DNA of 64,000 bases from Methanobacterium formicicum DSM 3637 (GTDB lineage: Archaea; Methanobacteriota; Methanobacteria; Methanobacteriales; Methanobacteriaceae), in the NCBI RefSeq assembly GCF_000302455.1, contig NZ_AMPO01000011.1:47174-111173 (forward strand), in the 5' to 3' direction. Below, in pieces: positions 47,900 to 56,853 of the stretch. How positions within the stretch are numbered: the first letter of the stretch is position 1; every line of letters begins with the position of its first letter. The position numbers and the translations under genes were made by a program. Below the pieces are notes generated by a model that was given only the letters and a program-made list of their open reading frames with translations, ran no database searches and was not told the origin of the DNA.

Positions 47900-48667
47900 A
47901 TGAAACTGGTGGAAGAAAGAAACCCTGAAACCCAGCGGGTACTGGAGATTATTAATGAAGGATTATCAAAAAGAGCAGTTATTACTATCATGGCTTCATG
48001 CCGTGTTAATTATGATGGAAGAGCTGTGAGTCGCCTGGGAGTAGGTGACAGGATCATTCTAATCAAATCAGATGGTTCATTCATAATTCACCAGGACCGA
48101 AACCTGGAACCTGTAAACTGGCAACCACCCAAAACCAAAGTCACTGTTGAAACCTACCAGGGAATGGTCAAAATAAGGGGAGTCAGAAGAAATCCCTCTG
48201 AATCACTGGAGGTGGAAATTCTACAGACACACCTGGCCTCATATTTCATTGGTGAAGATGTGGAAAGCCTGGAACTGGCAGGTTACGAAGCAAATATGGG
48301 AGACCTCATATTCAAAGACCCTGAAGTTGTTGAAAAAGGGTTCCGACCTACCTCCCGTGAATACCACACTCCCCAGGGATTTATCGACATACTGGGCAAG
48401 GATCAAAATGGAAATATCACCATCCTGGAATTGAAAAGTAGAAAAGCAGGCATTAATGCAGTTAAACAGTTAAGAAGATACGTTGACTGTTTCAGTGACC
48501 ATAAAGAGGCTGTAAGGGGAGTATTAGTTGCTCCTTCCATCACGGATGATGCCAGGCAATTGCTGGAAGAACAAAAGATGGAGTTCAAGGCACTGGAACC
48601 TCCAAGGGAACTGGGAACTGATAAGGTAGTTACCCTGGAAAATTTCTTTGGACGGAGCAGTTCCTAA
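47900..48667 (+). CDS. nucS: endonuclease NucS (EndoMS)
   Basis: The 255-residue protein matches the archaeal NucS family in full. It has an N-terminal beta-rich DNA-binding domain (NYDGRAVSRLGVGDRIILIK) and a C-terminal nuclease domain with the RecB-like core GFIDILGKDQNGNITILELK plus SRKAG and QLRRYV. The extreme C-terminus TLENFFGRSSS resembles a PCNA-interaction box. NucS cleaves mismatched DNA, giving a double-strand cut in the EndoMS model. It is a stand-alone gene with a near-leaderless ATG at 47900. Confidence 0.94.
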   Translation: MKLVEERNPETQRVLEIINEGLSKRAVITIMASCRVNYDGRAVSRLGVGDRIILIKSDGSFIIHQDRNLEPVNWQPPKTKVTVETYQGMVKIRGVRRNPSESLEVEILQTHLASYFIGEDVESLELAGYEANMGDLIFKDPEVVEKGFRPTSREYHTPQGFIDILGKDQNGNITILELKSRKAGINAVKQLRRYVDCFSDHKEAVRGVLVAPSITDDARQLLEEQKMEFKALEPPRELGTDKVVTLENFFGRSSS

Positions 48668-48912
48668 ACCAATTGAAGAATATGTTAAAAACATAAGTTT
48701 TATTTAACCGCTATTATTAATCTATCTTTTTTTTCAACCTTTTTTTATTTTCAAATTGATTTTTAAAATTAAACAATTTTTTTTAAGTTACTTCCCTTTA
48801 TAATTTCATGTTTTTTTATTCTAAATACTAATATTATTAACACAAATATTCCAGATAATCATTTAATCTAATATTCCATCTGATAACTTTAATCAAAACA
48901 GGAATATTCCAG

Positions 48913-50082
48913 TTAAATATCCCTCACCAGAGTTGCCAGTTGATTGAGATTGCGCACCTCATGGATTTTGGCTCCTGCGTCACGATAATGGGAAACACAG
49001 CTATCAACCACATCCCATTTTTTCTTATCTTCTGGATTGAATATCATCACCTTATGACATTTACGACTCATTTTTTCCACCAGATGGGCACTTTCTGGTA
49101 TGCCATCAACCTTGGGACCGGCCCAGTCCCTGCAATCAGTGAGTATCATCAGGGTGGAGCGACGGTTAAGCTGAACACTGTCCAGAAATGATTCAAAGGC
49201 CTGGAACATGTTACTGGTTCCATGGATCATCAGTTTTTTCTGGCGGATGTCACGTACTTTGATAAAGGCATCCATCATGCTGGGTTCGGTCATGGCATTG
49301 GTGGTTTCAACTGTTCTATGGTCAAAGTCAAAAACCCTAACCCTACGAAAAGAGTTCTGGGCAGCGTAAATAAGACAGAAGAACCAGTTACTGATCCAGT
49401 CACAGGATCCACTAACGTCATTCAGGAAGAAGTGATGGTTCTTTTTTATGCGGGGCTTGCTTTTCACCAGATCTATGAGCGCCCCACCATTTTGAAGATT
49501 TTTACGTATGGTACGCCTGACATCAGGACGCATGATACTGGCCTGGCGCTGCCGCCTGCTACGGACCATGGCAATCTTCTTACCTATCTTCTGGCATAAA
49601 ATGAAAAGTTCCGGATCAAGGGAGGTTAGGGTGTTGATATCTCTGGAGAGAAGATCTGAATCATCCTTTGTTTTGGTGTAATCATCCAGTGGAGGGTGGT
49701 AATTAAATTCATTGGGACTTATTTCCGGTGCCTTACAGTTATTGGCATCATCTTCCTGATGGTGAATCACCCATTTCTGGGTTTTTTTAGTGGACCAGAC
49801 ATTTTTTTGGGGTGATGGGGATGTTCCATCCTCTTTTTCATCTTCTGAATCAGCAACTGTAACTTCTCCAAAGAACTCTTCAAAAAGCTGGTTAAATGAT
49901 TCCCTTTGTTTCTGTTCTTTAACATATACAGCGGCCAGGGCTTCCTTAAAAAGAGGATCATCCTCCTTAATTAACTTTGAAACCTGTGTACCAGTATGAG
50001 TACTTCTGATACTAACTGGAATCCCTTTTTCTCTTAACAAACCAGAGAATGTGACGATCTTGTCCATAAAGTCCTCACTCAT
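48913..50082 (-). CDS. VWA-domain protein, CoxE-like, partner of MoxR ATPase
   Basis: The 389-residue protein has an acidic, poorly ordered middle (residues ~75-150) and a C-terminal von Willebrand factor A domain with the metal site DVSGSC near residue 217 and a later Asp in ILTDCRDW. The N-terminus (IVTFSGLLREKGIPVS) matches CoxE-like VWA proteins. These pair with MoxR AAA+ ATPases, which lie immediately upstream here, and together help mature or load cofactors into client enzymes. The ATG at 50082 is listed; an ATG at 50067 behind GAGGA is an alternative. The client enzyme is not encoded nearby. Confidence 0.88.
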   Translation of the reverse strand: MSEDFMDKIVTFSGLLREKGIPVSIRSTHTGTQVSKLIKEDDPLFKEALAAVYVKEQKQRESFNQLFEEFFGEVTVADSEDEKEDGTSPSPQKNVWSTKKTQKWVIHHQEDDANNCKAPEISPNEFNYHPPLDDYTKTKDDSDLLSRDINTLTSLDPELFILCQKIGKKIAMVRSRRQRQASIMRPDVRRTIRKNLQNGGALIDLVKSKPRIKKNHHFFLNDVSGSCDWISNWFFCLIYAAQNSFRRVRVFDFDHRTVETTNAMTEPSMMDAFIKVRDIRQKKLMIHGTSNMFQAFESFLDSVQLNRRSTLMILTDCRDWAGPKVDGIPESAHLVEKMSRKCHKVMIFNPEDKKKWDVVDSCVSHYRDAGAKIHEVRNLNQLATLVRDI

Positions 50083-50296
50083 AATTTAAAACATTTTCTT
50101 TTGGTTAGCCACTGATTAAGTTCTAAAATATAAAATGGATTATTGTTTCCCTATTATTTCATTGATTATATGATAGATTATAGAACGAATGGTAATATAC
50201 GAGAATCACGGAAATTATCAGAATATAAGTGTAATCAGTGGAATACTTCAATCAGACTATAAGTTTAATCAGTGAAATCATCAGGGATACATACAA
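50083..50296. repeat. short repeats in the MoxR-VWA spacer
   Basis: Phrases such as ATCAGAATATAAGTGTAATCAGTGGAAT and ATCAGACTATAAGTTTAATC recur here, so the spacer is a degenerate direct repeat of about 30 bases. No gene is visible. The gap is long for two genes expected to act together. Confidence 0.5.
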
Positions 50297-51154
50297 TCAT
50301 CGGAATATGCGTGTATCCACTTTCTTCCGGTCTTCCTCTGACTTTAAAACCACTCGTACTGTATTTTCAAGGGATTCATCATTGGCATCTTCTTCTCCAG
50401 TGGCCAGGAGTGTTCGAACCCAGTCAACAGTTGCCCTGATTGAGGGTATTTTCACCAGGTCCAGTTTCCGTATCCTCTGGATAAGTCCCACCACCTTCTC
50501 CACCATTTCGTGTGGTGCATCAGGAACCAGTGCTTTCACGATTTCAACTTCTCTTTCCAGAGTGGGATAATCAATGTACAGGAAAAGGCACCTATCCCTG
50601 GTCTCATCCAGTAACATTCTCTGTGAATTGGAGGTTAAAACTACCAAAAGATCATTTTTAAGGGTGAAGGTTCCCAGGTCATTTACAGTGATCTCTTTTT
50701 CACCCAGTGCCTGGAGAAGGAAGCTTTCCACCTCTTCATCTGCCTTGTCAATTTCATCTATGAGCATTACCGCAGGATTAGGATTGATGAATGCCTGGAG
50801 TAATGGTCGTTTAATGAAAAACTCCTCACTGAATACATCCTGATCTGTGTCTTTCAGACGGGACATCTCCAGATGCAGTAATTGCTTCTGGTAATTCCAC
50901 TCTCCCACCATCTGCTCGAAGGTTATTCCCTCATAGCACTGCACCCTGAAAAAATCCCTTTCCAGTGCTCGTGAAATAGCCTTAGCCAGTTCAGTTTTCC
51001 CGGTTCCAGGTGGTCCTTCAACCAGGATAGGTTTTCCCAGTTCAAGGGAGAGGAAAAGGATGGTGGTTATGTTATCGTCAGGGATGTAATTTGTCCTGGT
51101 AAGAGCATTTTTAATGTCTTCAGTGGTAACTGTTTTTTTGTTTGCAGATTTAAT
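50297..51154 (-). CDS. MoxR-family AAA+ ATPase, apparently initiated at ATT
   Basis: The protein is about 285 residues. It has Walker A GPPGTGKT (residues 47-54), Walker B AVMLIDEIDKADEE, a sensor region VVLTSNSQRML and an Arg-containing RDRCLFLYIDYP. The frame contains no ATG, GTG or TTG between the upstream stop and a GTG at 50944, which lies after Walker A and would destroy the ATPase. The only well-placed codon is ATT at 51154-51152, eight bases after GGGAGG. The downstream gene encodes its usual VWA partner. It is a chaperone-like ATPase acting on a client enzyme. The start is odd but the domain call is firm. Confidence 0.88.
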   Translation of the reverse strand: MKSANKKTVTTEDIKNALTRTNYIPDDNITTILFLSLELGKPILVEGPPGTGKTELAKAISRALERDFFRVQCYEGITFEQMVGEWNYQKQLLHLEMSRLKDTDQDVFSEEFFIKRPLLQAFINPNPAVMLIDEIDKADEEVESFLLQALGEKEITVNDLGTFTLKNDLLVVLTSNSQRMLLDETRDRCLFLYIDYPTLEREVEIVKALVPDAPHEMVEKVVGLIQRIRKLDLVKIPSIRATVDWVRTLLATGEEDANDESLENTVRVVLKSEEDRKKVDTRIFR

Positions 51155-51440
51155 GGGGATAACCTCCCTATTACTTGATGAATTTAACCCTATAAATTGA
51201 TGAAGATAAATATGTTTATTTCATTAAACCGATCCTTATAATTACTACTAATTATAACACATGTTATATAAAAAATGAACCCTAAATCTACTGATACAAA
51301 ACTAATTAATATCATTAATAACACTTAATTAAGAAGTTTTATGTAAATTAATAGTGAATAATTAAAAATTAAAACCATAAGATTCGTTACTGTTTGCAAA
51401 AGCTTAAATGGCTTATTACTAAAACTAGTTATTGATTCAT

Positions 51441-52295
51441 ATGCCTTACTTAATTTGCGAGAATTGTGGTGGTTATTACCATCTGGATGATGATGAAAAT
51501 CCTAATGACTTTAATAGGTGCCAGTGTGGGGGTAAGCTGGTATATTCAGAAACCCTGGATTCGAAACCCCCACGGAGTAGAAAAAAGCTTTATGCGGCTT
51601 TATCACTCATCTTAATTTTAACAATTACTGGTGTATCTTATATTATTTTTTTCATGCCCCACAATAGTGGATTAGAAGTATCAACTCCAACAGTGATTGC
51701 CAGTGATTACCGTGGAACTGTAAGTAAACAGACTATTACAGCTGCCAATGCCACATCTAACAGTACTGCTAATAAAACCATAGCTGTAATTACTGGAATG
51801 CACCCCCGTGAGAAATTATCCATACGAACTGTATCGGATATGGTTACTCAGTACAATTTAACATCAGATCAGGCTATTATTCACTACATGGTAAATGTCA
51901 CCGATAATCCGGATAACTATGTTAACGGACGAAGTAATGGAGAGGGACTTGTGTCACAGTACATAATTCCAGATGTAAAGAATTCCAGTGCAGAAGTGGT
52001 GATCATATGTCATGATCATGCTCCTGGTTATGGTATGGGCTACTACGTGGCCACACCAAAAATGGACTCTCCTTCGGTAGCACTGGGAGAAGTAATTGAG
52101 AATACCCTGCCTGAATTTACCTATTACCGTGCAAGTTCCAATGCGGAGCACGGTTCATCCACCCTCACAGTTTCCAATCCACTGGCTGCAGCTGGTTTCC
52201 GTACACTGGTCTATGAGCTGCCAGAATGGGCTTCCTACAATCAGGCATACTCAGAAAGTAAAAAACTGGTCGCAACCTGTTTTCAGGCTATTTAA
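51441..52295 (+). CDS. membrane-anchored protein with zinc ribbon and M14-like exopeptidase domain
   Basis: The ~284-residue protein has an N-terminal zinc ribbon (CENC at residues 6-9 and CQC at 27-29), a transmembrane segment (~50-72) and an external domain. That domain has GMHPREK (His121-x-x-Glu124), ICHDH (His191/His193) and VYELPEW (Glu259/262), spaced like the zinc ligands and catalytic Glu of M14 carboxypeptidase or desuccinylase folds. That assignment is inference. The start ATG 51441 is preferred over an upstream TTG at 51432. It is divergent from the MoxR gene. Confidence 0.6.
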   Translation: MPYLICENCGGYYHLDDDENPNDFNRCQCGGKLVYSETLDSKPPRSRKKLYAALSLILILTITGVSYIIFFMPHNSGLEVSTPTVIASDYRGTVSKQTITAANATSNSTANKTIAVITGMHPREKLSIRTVSDMVTQYNLTSDQAIIHYMVNVTDNPDNYVNGRSNGEGLVSQYIIPDVKNSSAEVVIICHDHAPGYGMGYYVATPKMDSPSVALGEVIENTLPEFTYYRASSNAEHGSSTLTVSNPLAAAGFRTLVYELPEWASYNQAYSESKKLVATCFQAI

Positions 52296-52447
52296 TTTTA
52301 TCACCATGAAAAAGAGTGAGTATAAAAATCTTTGGTGAAAATTAACAGAGGAAAAAAGTCTATAAAAATAAATAATTAATAAGATACTTTATATGCTTTC
52401 AAAAACAATAGATTATTGCCGAAAGGTAGAAAATTGGAAGTGAAATT

Positions 52448-52663
52448 ATGTTCGGAAGTAGTAATGATAGAGGAAATTCTTCACCTATTAATGAAGGTGG
52501 AGAGTACGATGTAAAGATTGAAGATACTGGTAGGGACGGAGACGGAATTGCCCGTATTGAAGGTTTTGTGGTTTTTGTTTCAGGTGCAAAAGAAGGAGAA
52601 GAAGTTAGAATCAGAATTAATTCTGTTCGAAGAAACTTCGCCTTTGCTGAAGTAATTGACTAA
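52448..52663 (+). CDS. TRAM-domain protein
   Basis: The 71-residue protein is a single TRAM domain: EYDVKIEDTGRDGDGIARIE, FVVFVSGAKEGEEVRIRI and the ending NFAFAEVID. TRAM domains bind RNA with an OB-like barrel. Small stand-alone TRAM proteins are abundant in methanogens and have been proposed as RNA chaperones, including cold-adaptive ones. The ATG at 52448 follows GGAAGTGAAATT. It is monocistronic. Confidence 0.93.
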   Translation: MFGSSNDRGNSSPINEGGEYDVKIEDTGRDGDGIARIEGFVVFVSGAKEGEEVRIRINSVRRNFAFAEVID

Positions 52664-52950
52664 ACATCTCAATATGAAAAAGGGATTGTAAAAAACATCC
52701 GGTATTAAAGCCGGTTAATCTTTCATTTTTCAGGATAATAATTTATTTTAAATCAGGTTAATTCTATTTTCTAACAGATTAAGTGAACTAATTTTCTTAT
52801 AATGTATTTTAATTTTGACTTTCTAAACAATCATTAATCTATTCTGTATCAATATTTAATTTATCTAGTTTTTGCCCTGTCAATTGGATACTAATTTAAT
52901 CTTTTATAAACATAGTTACTTTATGTGAACTTTTAAAGGGGGGGAGTGCC

Positions 52951-53514
52951 ATGACTGGAGGAAACCATTACAAAACATTGGATCGATGGTGGAAAATTGA
53001 TGATGAACAGCTGAAAACAAATGAACATGATAATTTGCTCATCTGGTTGCTAAAAAAGGATAATTTAAAAAAAATTATCACATCCAAAGATCCCGAAGCT
53101 ATAAACTGGGATTGGGAAAACGTCAAAATCCATGCTGAAGAATTTATCATTGCTGAAAATGGTTACAGAGTCGGTGCACCAGATATCATATTCTCCATCC
53201 CCCGCAGTTCATCTAATGAATGTGAAACCAATCTAAACAACGAGAACCCATCAGTACATTGCGATAGTGGTGATACCAAATCTCGGTATAATTCTCATGA
53301 ACATTACCAACATTATTCCAGATATTTCATTGAAATTAAGCCTAAAATAAAAAATTTTGGAACAACATTAAGACAACTAAAACTTTATATCTCCTACGGA
53401 TATGAAGGTAGAGCATATCTTCTCACCCAAGACCAACGTTTTAATGAAGAGTTCGAAAACCAGGGAATTAAAGTAATAAATCCCAATAAAAAACTAAAAA
53501 ACCCTAAATTTTAA
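52951..53514 (+). CDS. putative PD-(D/E)xK-fold nuclease
   Basis: The 187-residue protein has the ordered residues of a PD-(D/E)xK site: Glu63/64 in a helix, Pro77-Asp78 in GAPDIIF, Glu128-Ile-Lys130 in FIEIKPKI, and Gln142 in RQLKLYISYG. A low-complexity Asn/Ser/His insertion of about 35 residues lies between the PD and ExK strands. The start ATG follows AAAGGGGGGGAG. There is no methyltransferase, helicase or other partner nearby, so it may be an orphan nuclease of defence or repair type. The fold call is inferred from the motif order. Confidence 0.6.
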   Translation: MTGGNHYKTLDRWWKIDDEQLKTNEHDNLLIWLLKKDNLKKIITSKDPEAINWDWENVKIHAEEFIIAENGYRVGAPDIIFSIPRSSSNECETNLNNENPSVHCDSGDTKSRYNSHEHYQHYSRYFIEIKPKIKNFGTTLRQLKLYISYGYEGRAYLLTQDQRFNEEFENQGIKVINPNKKLKNPKF

Positions 53515-53754
53515 ATTAATGATAATTCAACTGGAATAAAATAGTTACAGTAGGCAACAATTACAGATTTACATATTTTAAGTCAGTATATCTTTCTATG
53601 AAACATATTAAGCTATTATGTCTTTTTATGAAACATATTTATAATTAGACCCCTCATACAAATTAAACAGATATTATTCAATATAAGAAAACAAATAATA
53701 TTAAAATATTAGATTGTAATCTGAAAATAATCTTTAAAGAAAATTAATGATAAT

Positions 53755-56040
53755 ATGCCTGATCATCTAGATTCTAGTGAAAATTTGAGCATTTATAAGA
53801 CTATTTTTCAAACTAGTTTAGATGCTATGTTACTCAGTATGCCTGATGGTTCTATTCTTGCTGCAAACCATACAGCTGAAGAGATGTTTGGTATGAGTCA
53901 AGGTGAAATTATAGCTGTTGGCAGAGATGGTTTACTTATTCAAGACGAATCTTTCCAGGCTGCAATCAAAGAAAGGGCCCAAAAAGGTAGGATAAAAGCA
54001 GAATTAATATTTAAACGAAAAAATGGTTCCCTTTTTAAGGGGGAATTGACTTCTACATTTTTCACTGATGAAGATAAAATTTTAAAGACACATAGTGTTA
54101 TTAGAGATATTTCGGATCGTCAAAAAGCTGAAGAATCTCTTCAAGAAAGTGAAAGAAAATGGAGAACACTTTTTGAAACCCTGCCTGTAGGGGTTTCGGT
54201 TCTTGATAAAGAAAGAAATGTTGTGTATCACAATCCTTCATTGGGTAAAATTTTGGGGTTATCGAAAGATGATTTAATATCAAAAAAATTTGCGAATCGT
54301 AAATATGTATATTCTAATATGAAAGAATTATCTTTTGATGAAATTCCCAGCAACAAGGCTTTTAATGAGAAAAAACTAGTTCATGAAGAAATTGGAGTAA
54401 TAAAAGAAGATAATTCAATTATTTGGACCATGGTAAGTGCAACCCCTCTTCCCTTTTCTGATTTGAGTGTTATAATAGTTACTTCTGATATTACTGCCCG
54501 TAGAAATATAGAAGAAGATTTAAAAAGGCACGCCGCTTTATTAGATGTTTCTTATGAAGCTATTTTCTCCTGGAATTTTGAAGATGGAATATTATCCTGG
54601 AATCAGGGTGCTGAAACCTTGTATGGATACAATAAAAAAGAATCCATTGGCTTAAATAGTCATAATTTACTTAAAACTGAGTTTCCCATGGATTTAAATG
54701 AATTCATTGAAAAGCTAAAAAAAGATAAAATATGGTCAGGTGAATTAGTCCATACGCGAAAAGATGGAAAAAGAATTATTGTTGAAAGCCGTTTACAGTT
54801 AATAGAGGAAAATTCTGGGGAAAAAGTTGTTATTGAAACCAATCGGGATATTACAGACCGTAAAAAATCTGAAATTAAACTTAAAGAAACATTGGATAAT
54901 CTTGAAGAAATAGTTGAAGAACGCACTAAAGAATTAGAATTGGCCAATGATTACAATCGTAATTTGATAGAAACATCCTTAGATCCACTGGTTACAATCG
55001 GACCGGATGGTAGGATCACCGATGTGAATAAAGCCACTGAAAAGGTTACTGGCTATTTGAGGGGGGAACTTGTGGGTACTGATTTTGCAGATTATTTCAC
55101 GGAACCTGAAAAAGCTGAGAAAGGTTACCAGCAGGTTTTCCAGTATGGGCTGGTTAGGGATTATCCATTGGAGATCCGGCATAAAGATGGCACTTTAACA
55201 CCTGTTTTGTATAATGCTTCCATTTACAGAGATGGGTCTGGAGAAGTAGTGGGTGTTTTTGCTGCTGCACGTGACATAACTGAACGTAAAAAAGCAGAAA
55301 AAGAACTCAGGGAATACTGGGAAAATCTGGAAGAAGAGGTTAAACTGCGCACTGAAGAACTTGCAAAATCTAACGCTGAACTGGAACAGTTTGCTTATGT
55401 TGCTTCACATGACCTTAGGGAACCTTTAAGGATGATTACTTCGTTTTTACAGTTATTAGATCGACGTTATAGTGGTCAGTTGGATGGAGATGCTCATGAG
55501 TTCATAAATTTTGCTGTGGATGGTGCTAAACGTCTGGATAAAATGATCATTGACTTGCTGGAATATTCTAGAATAGCCAATAAAGAAATGATGTTCAGTG
55601 AAGTTGACTTTGAAAAAGTAATGGAACAGGTTAATTTAAATCTCAACATCATAATTTACGAGAATAATGCAGAGGTAACTTATGATTATTTACCTAAACG
55701 TGTCATGGCTGATGAGAGTCAGATGATTGTCCTATTCCAGAATCTTGTTGGTAATGCAATTAAGTATCGCAGCAATGAAGAACCTAAAATCCATATATCT
55801 GCCCAGAAAGAGAAGAAATTTTTCATTTTTAAGGTAAAGGATAATGGAATAGGTATGGAATCTAAATATTTAGAACGCATTTTCACCATTTTCCAGAGAT
55901 TACACACTCATAATGAATATGAAGGTTCTGGAATTGGTTTGTCCATTGCCCAGAGAATTGTGCATCAACATGGTGGTGAAATCTGGGTTGAATCCCAACA
56001 GGGAAAAGGCAGCACATTCTTTTTCACCATTAAAATTTGA
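53755..56040 (+). CDS. multi-PAS sensor histidine kinase
   Basis: The 761-residue cytosolic protein contains four PAS domains (about residues 12-125, 140-255, 262-380 and 400-520), each ending in a DIT/DRK-type linker. A HisKA domain follows with phospho-acceptor His552 in ASHDLREPLRM, then a HATPase domain (NAIKYRS, DNGIGMESKYLERIF, GSGIGLSIAQRI). No transmembrane segment is present, so it senses an internal signal, perhaps redox or a ligand. The response regulator is not adjacent. A pair of direct repeats (TATGAAACATATT) lies upstream. The gene is AT-rich. Confidence 0.93.
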   Translation: MPDHLDSSENLSIYKTIFQTSLDAMLLSMPDGSILAANHTAEEMFGMSQGEIIAVGRDGLLIQDESFQAAIKERAQKGRIKAELIFKRKNGSLFKGELTSTFFTDEDKILKTHSVIRDISDRQKAEESLQESERKWRTLFETLPVGVSVLDKERNVVYHNPSLGKILGLSKDDLISKKFANRKYVYSNMKELSFDEIPSNKAFNEKKLVHEEIGVIKEDNSIIWTMVSATPLPFSDLSVIIVTSDITARRNIEEDLKRHAALLDVSYEAIFSWNFEDGILSWNQGAETLYGYNKKESIGLNSHNLLKTEFPMDLNEFIEKLKKDKIWSGELVHTRKDGKRIIVESRLQLIEENSGEKVVIETNRDITDRKKSEIKLKETLDNLEEIVEERTKELELANDYNRNLIETSLDPLVTIGPDGRITDVNKATEKVTGYLRGELVGTDFADYFTEPEKAEKGYQQVFQYGLVRDYPLEIRHKDGTLTPVLYNASIYRDGSGEVVGVFAAARDITERKKAEKELREYWENLEEEVKLRTEELAKSNAELEQFAYVASHDLREPLRMITSFLQLLDRRYSGQLDGDAHEFINFAVDGAKRLDKMIIDLLEYSRIANKEMMFSEVDFEKVMEQVNLNLNIIIYENNAEVTYDYLPKRVMADESQMIVLFQNLVGNAIKYRSNEEPKIHISAQKEKKFFIFKVKDNGIGMESKYLERIFTIFQRLHTHNEYEGSGIGLSIAQRIVHQHGGEIWVESQQGKGSTFFFTIKI

Positions 56041-56043
56041 TTT

Positions 56044-56400
56044 TTAAATATCTTCTCTTTTATTGAGTAATTCGAGTAAAACCACAGCATTGTTATGTTT
56101 TTCATCCTTGGCTGCGTAAATAAGAGTTATAGTGTCCATTTTTTCTTCTAATTTTTTGATCATATTAATTAATTCACTTTTATCTTCCAGTTCCCTCCTG
56201 TATCCTGTCTGAAAAGTTTCCCATTTGTCAGGGTCATGTCCAAATGATTTTCGAAGTTCATCTGATGGAGCAATTTCCTTTATCCACTGATCTATTTTCA
56301 GTTTTTCCTTGCTTACTCCACGAGGCCAAAGGCGGTCAATTAATATTCTATAACCATCCTTTTCACCAGCTTCCTGGTAAGCTCTTTTTATCTGGATCAT
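56044..56400 (-). CDS. DUF488 family protein
   Basis: The 118-residue protein begins MIQIKRAYQEAGEKDGYRIL and carries the DUF488 signature IDRLWPRGVSKEKL, W-x-KEIAPS and a final TLIYAAKDEKHNNAVVL. Length matches the family exactly from the ATG at 56400, which follows AAAGGAC; a longer open frame to 56523 has no ribosome site. Biochemical function is not established. It ends three bases from the stop of the multi-PAS kinase gene on the other strand. Confidence 0.88.
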   Translation of the reverse strand: MIQIKRAYQEAGEKDGYRILIDRLWPRGVSKEKLKIDQWIKEIAPSDELRKSFGHDPDKWETFQTGYRRELEDKSELINMIKKLEEKMDTITLIYAAKDEKHNNAVVLLELLNKREDI

Positions 56401-56482
56401 TTTAGTCCTTTTTTTTGTTTTTATAACCAACCTAAATTTCAATAAAACACGCATTTTCAATAAAACATCAATATATATAATA

Positions 56483-56733
56483 TTACTTGGTTTCTGCCCC
56501 TTTTTCACAGTAAAACAGTCCAACTAAGTTGTATTCCAGTGCTACCGGGCATCTTACACATTTACATCCCCATTTTTCAAATTCACATTTGGTGCTTCCT
56601 CTAGAGCAAAAAAGTAATTCTTCTTTTGTTTTTAAACATTCATTGTAAACTGACATACTGGACAAAGACAATTAAGAGCATTCTGTTCAGTGTCAGGGAC
56701 TTTGGTATGTGTAATTTGATCACCCCCCCCCAT
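56483..56733 (-). pseudogene. Cys-rich DUF2769-like protein, broken by one base
   Basis: Two frames must be joined to make one protein. The first starts at ATG 56733 and reads MGGGDQITHTKVPDTEQNAL, then NCLCPVC. The second reads VYNECLKTKEELLFCSRGST and runs to 56483 with more Cys (WGCKCVRCPVALEYNLVG). Joining them by restoring one missing base near 56650 gives the CLCPVCPVYNEC pattern of DUF2769, a methanogen family thought to bind metal through its Cys. A run of nine G follows the ATG. The defect may be a sequence error or a real mutation. Confidence 0.65.
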
Positions 56734-56742
56734 TTATTGAAA

Positions 56743-56848
56743 ATTTTGTTAGCACCTATTTTAGCACAGATTTTGTTAGTACTATCCATTTAAGCACTGT
56801 TTTTGTTAGTACCATCTATAAGCACGGTTTCGTTAGTACCCTTCATCT
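56743..56848. repeat. four degenerate ~28-30-bp tandem repeats
   Basis: Units built on TTTTGTTAGTACCATC followed by AAGCACNG recur four times with drift. They lie in the spacer between the broken DUF2769-like gene and the hydrolase gene. There is no coding potential and no unique spacer, so this is not CRISPR. Confidence 0.7.
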
Positions 56849-56853
56849 ATTTA

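Noticed and set aside
52690..52715. Terminator hairpin after the TRAM gene
   Set aside because: The CCGG pairing around TATTAAAG is only four bases and no T run follows directly.
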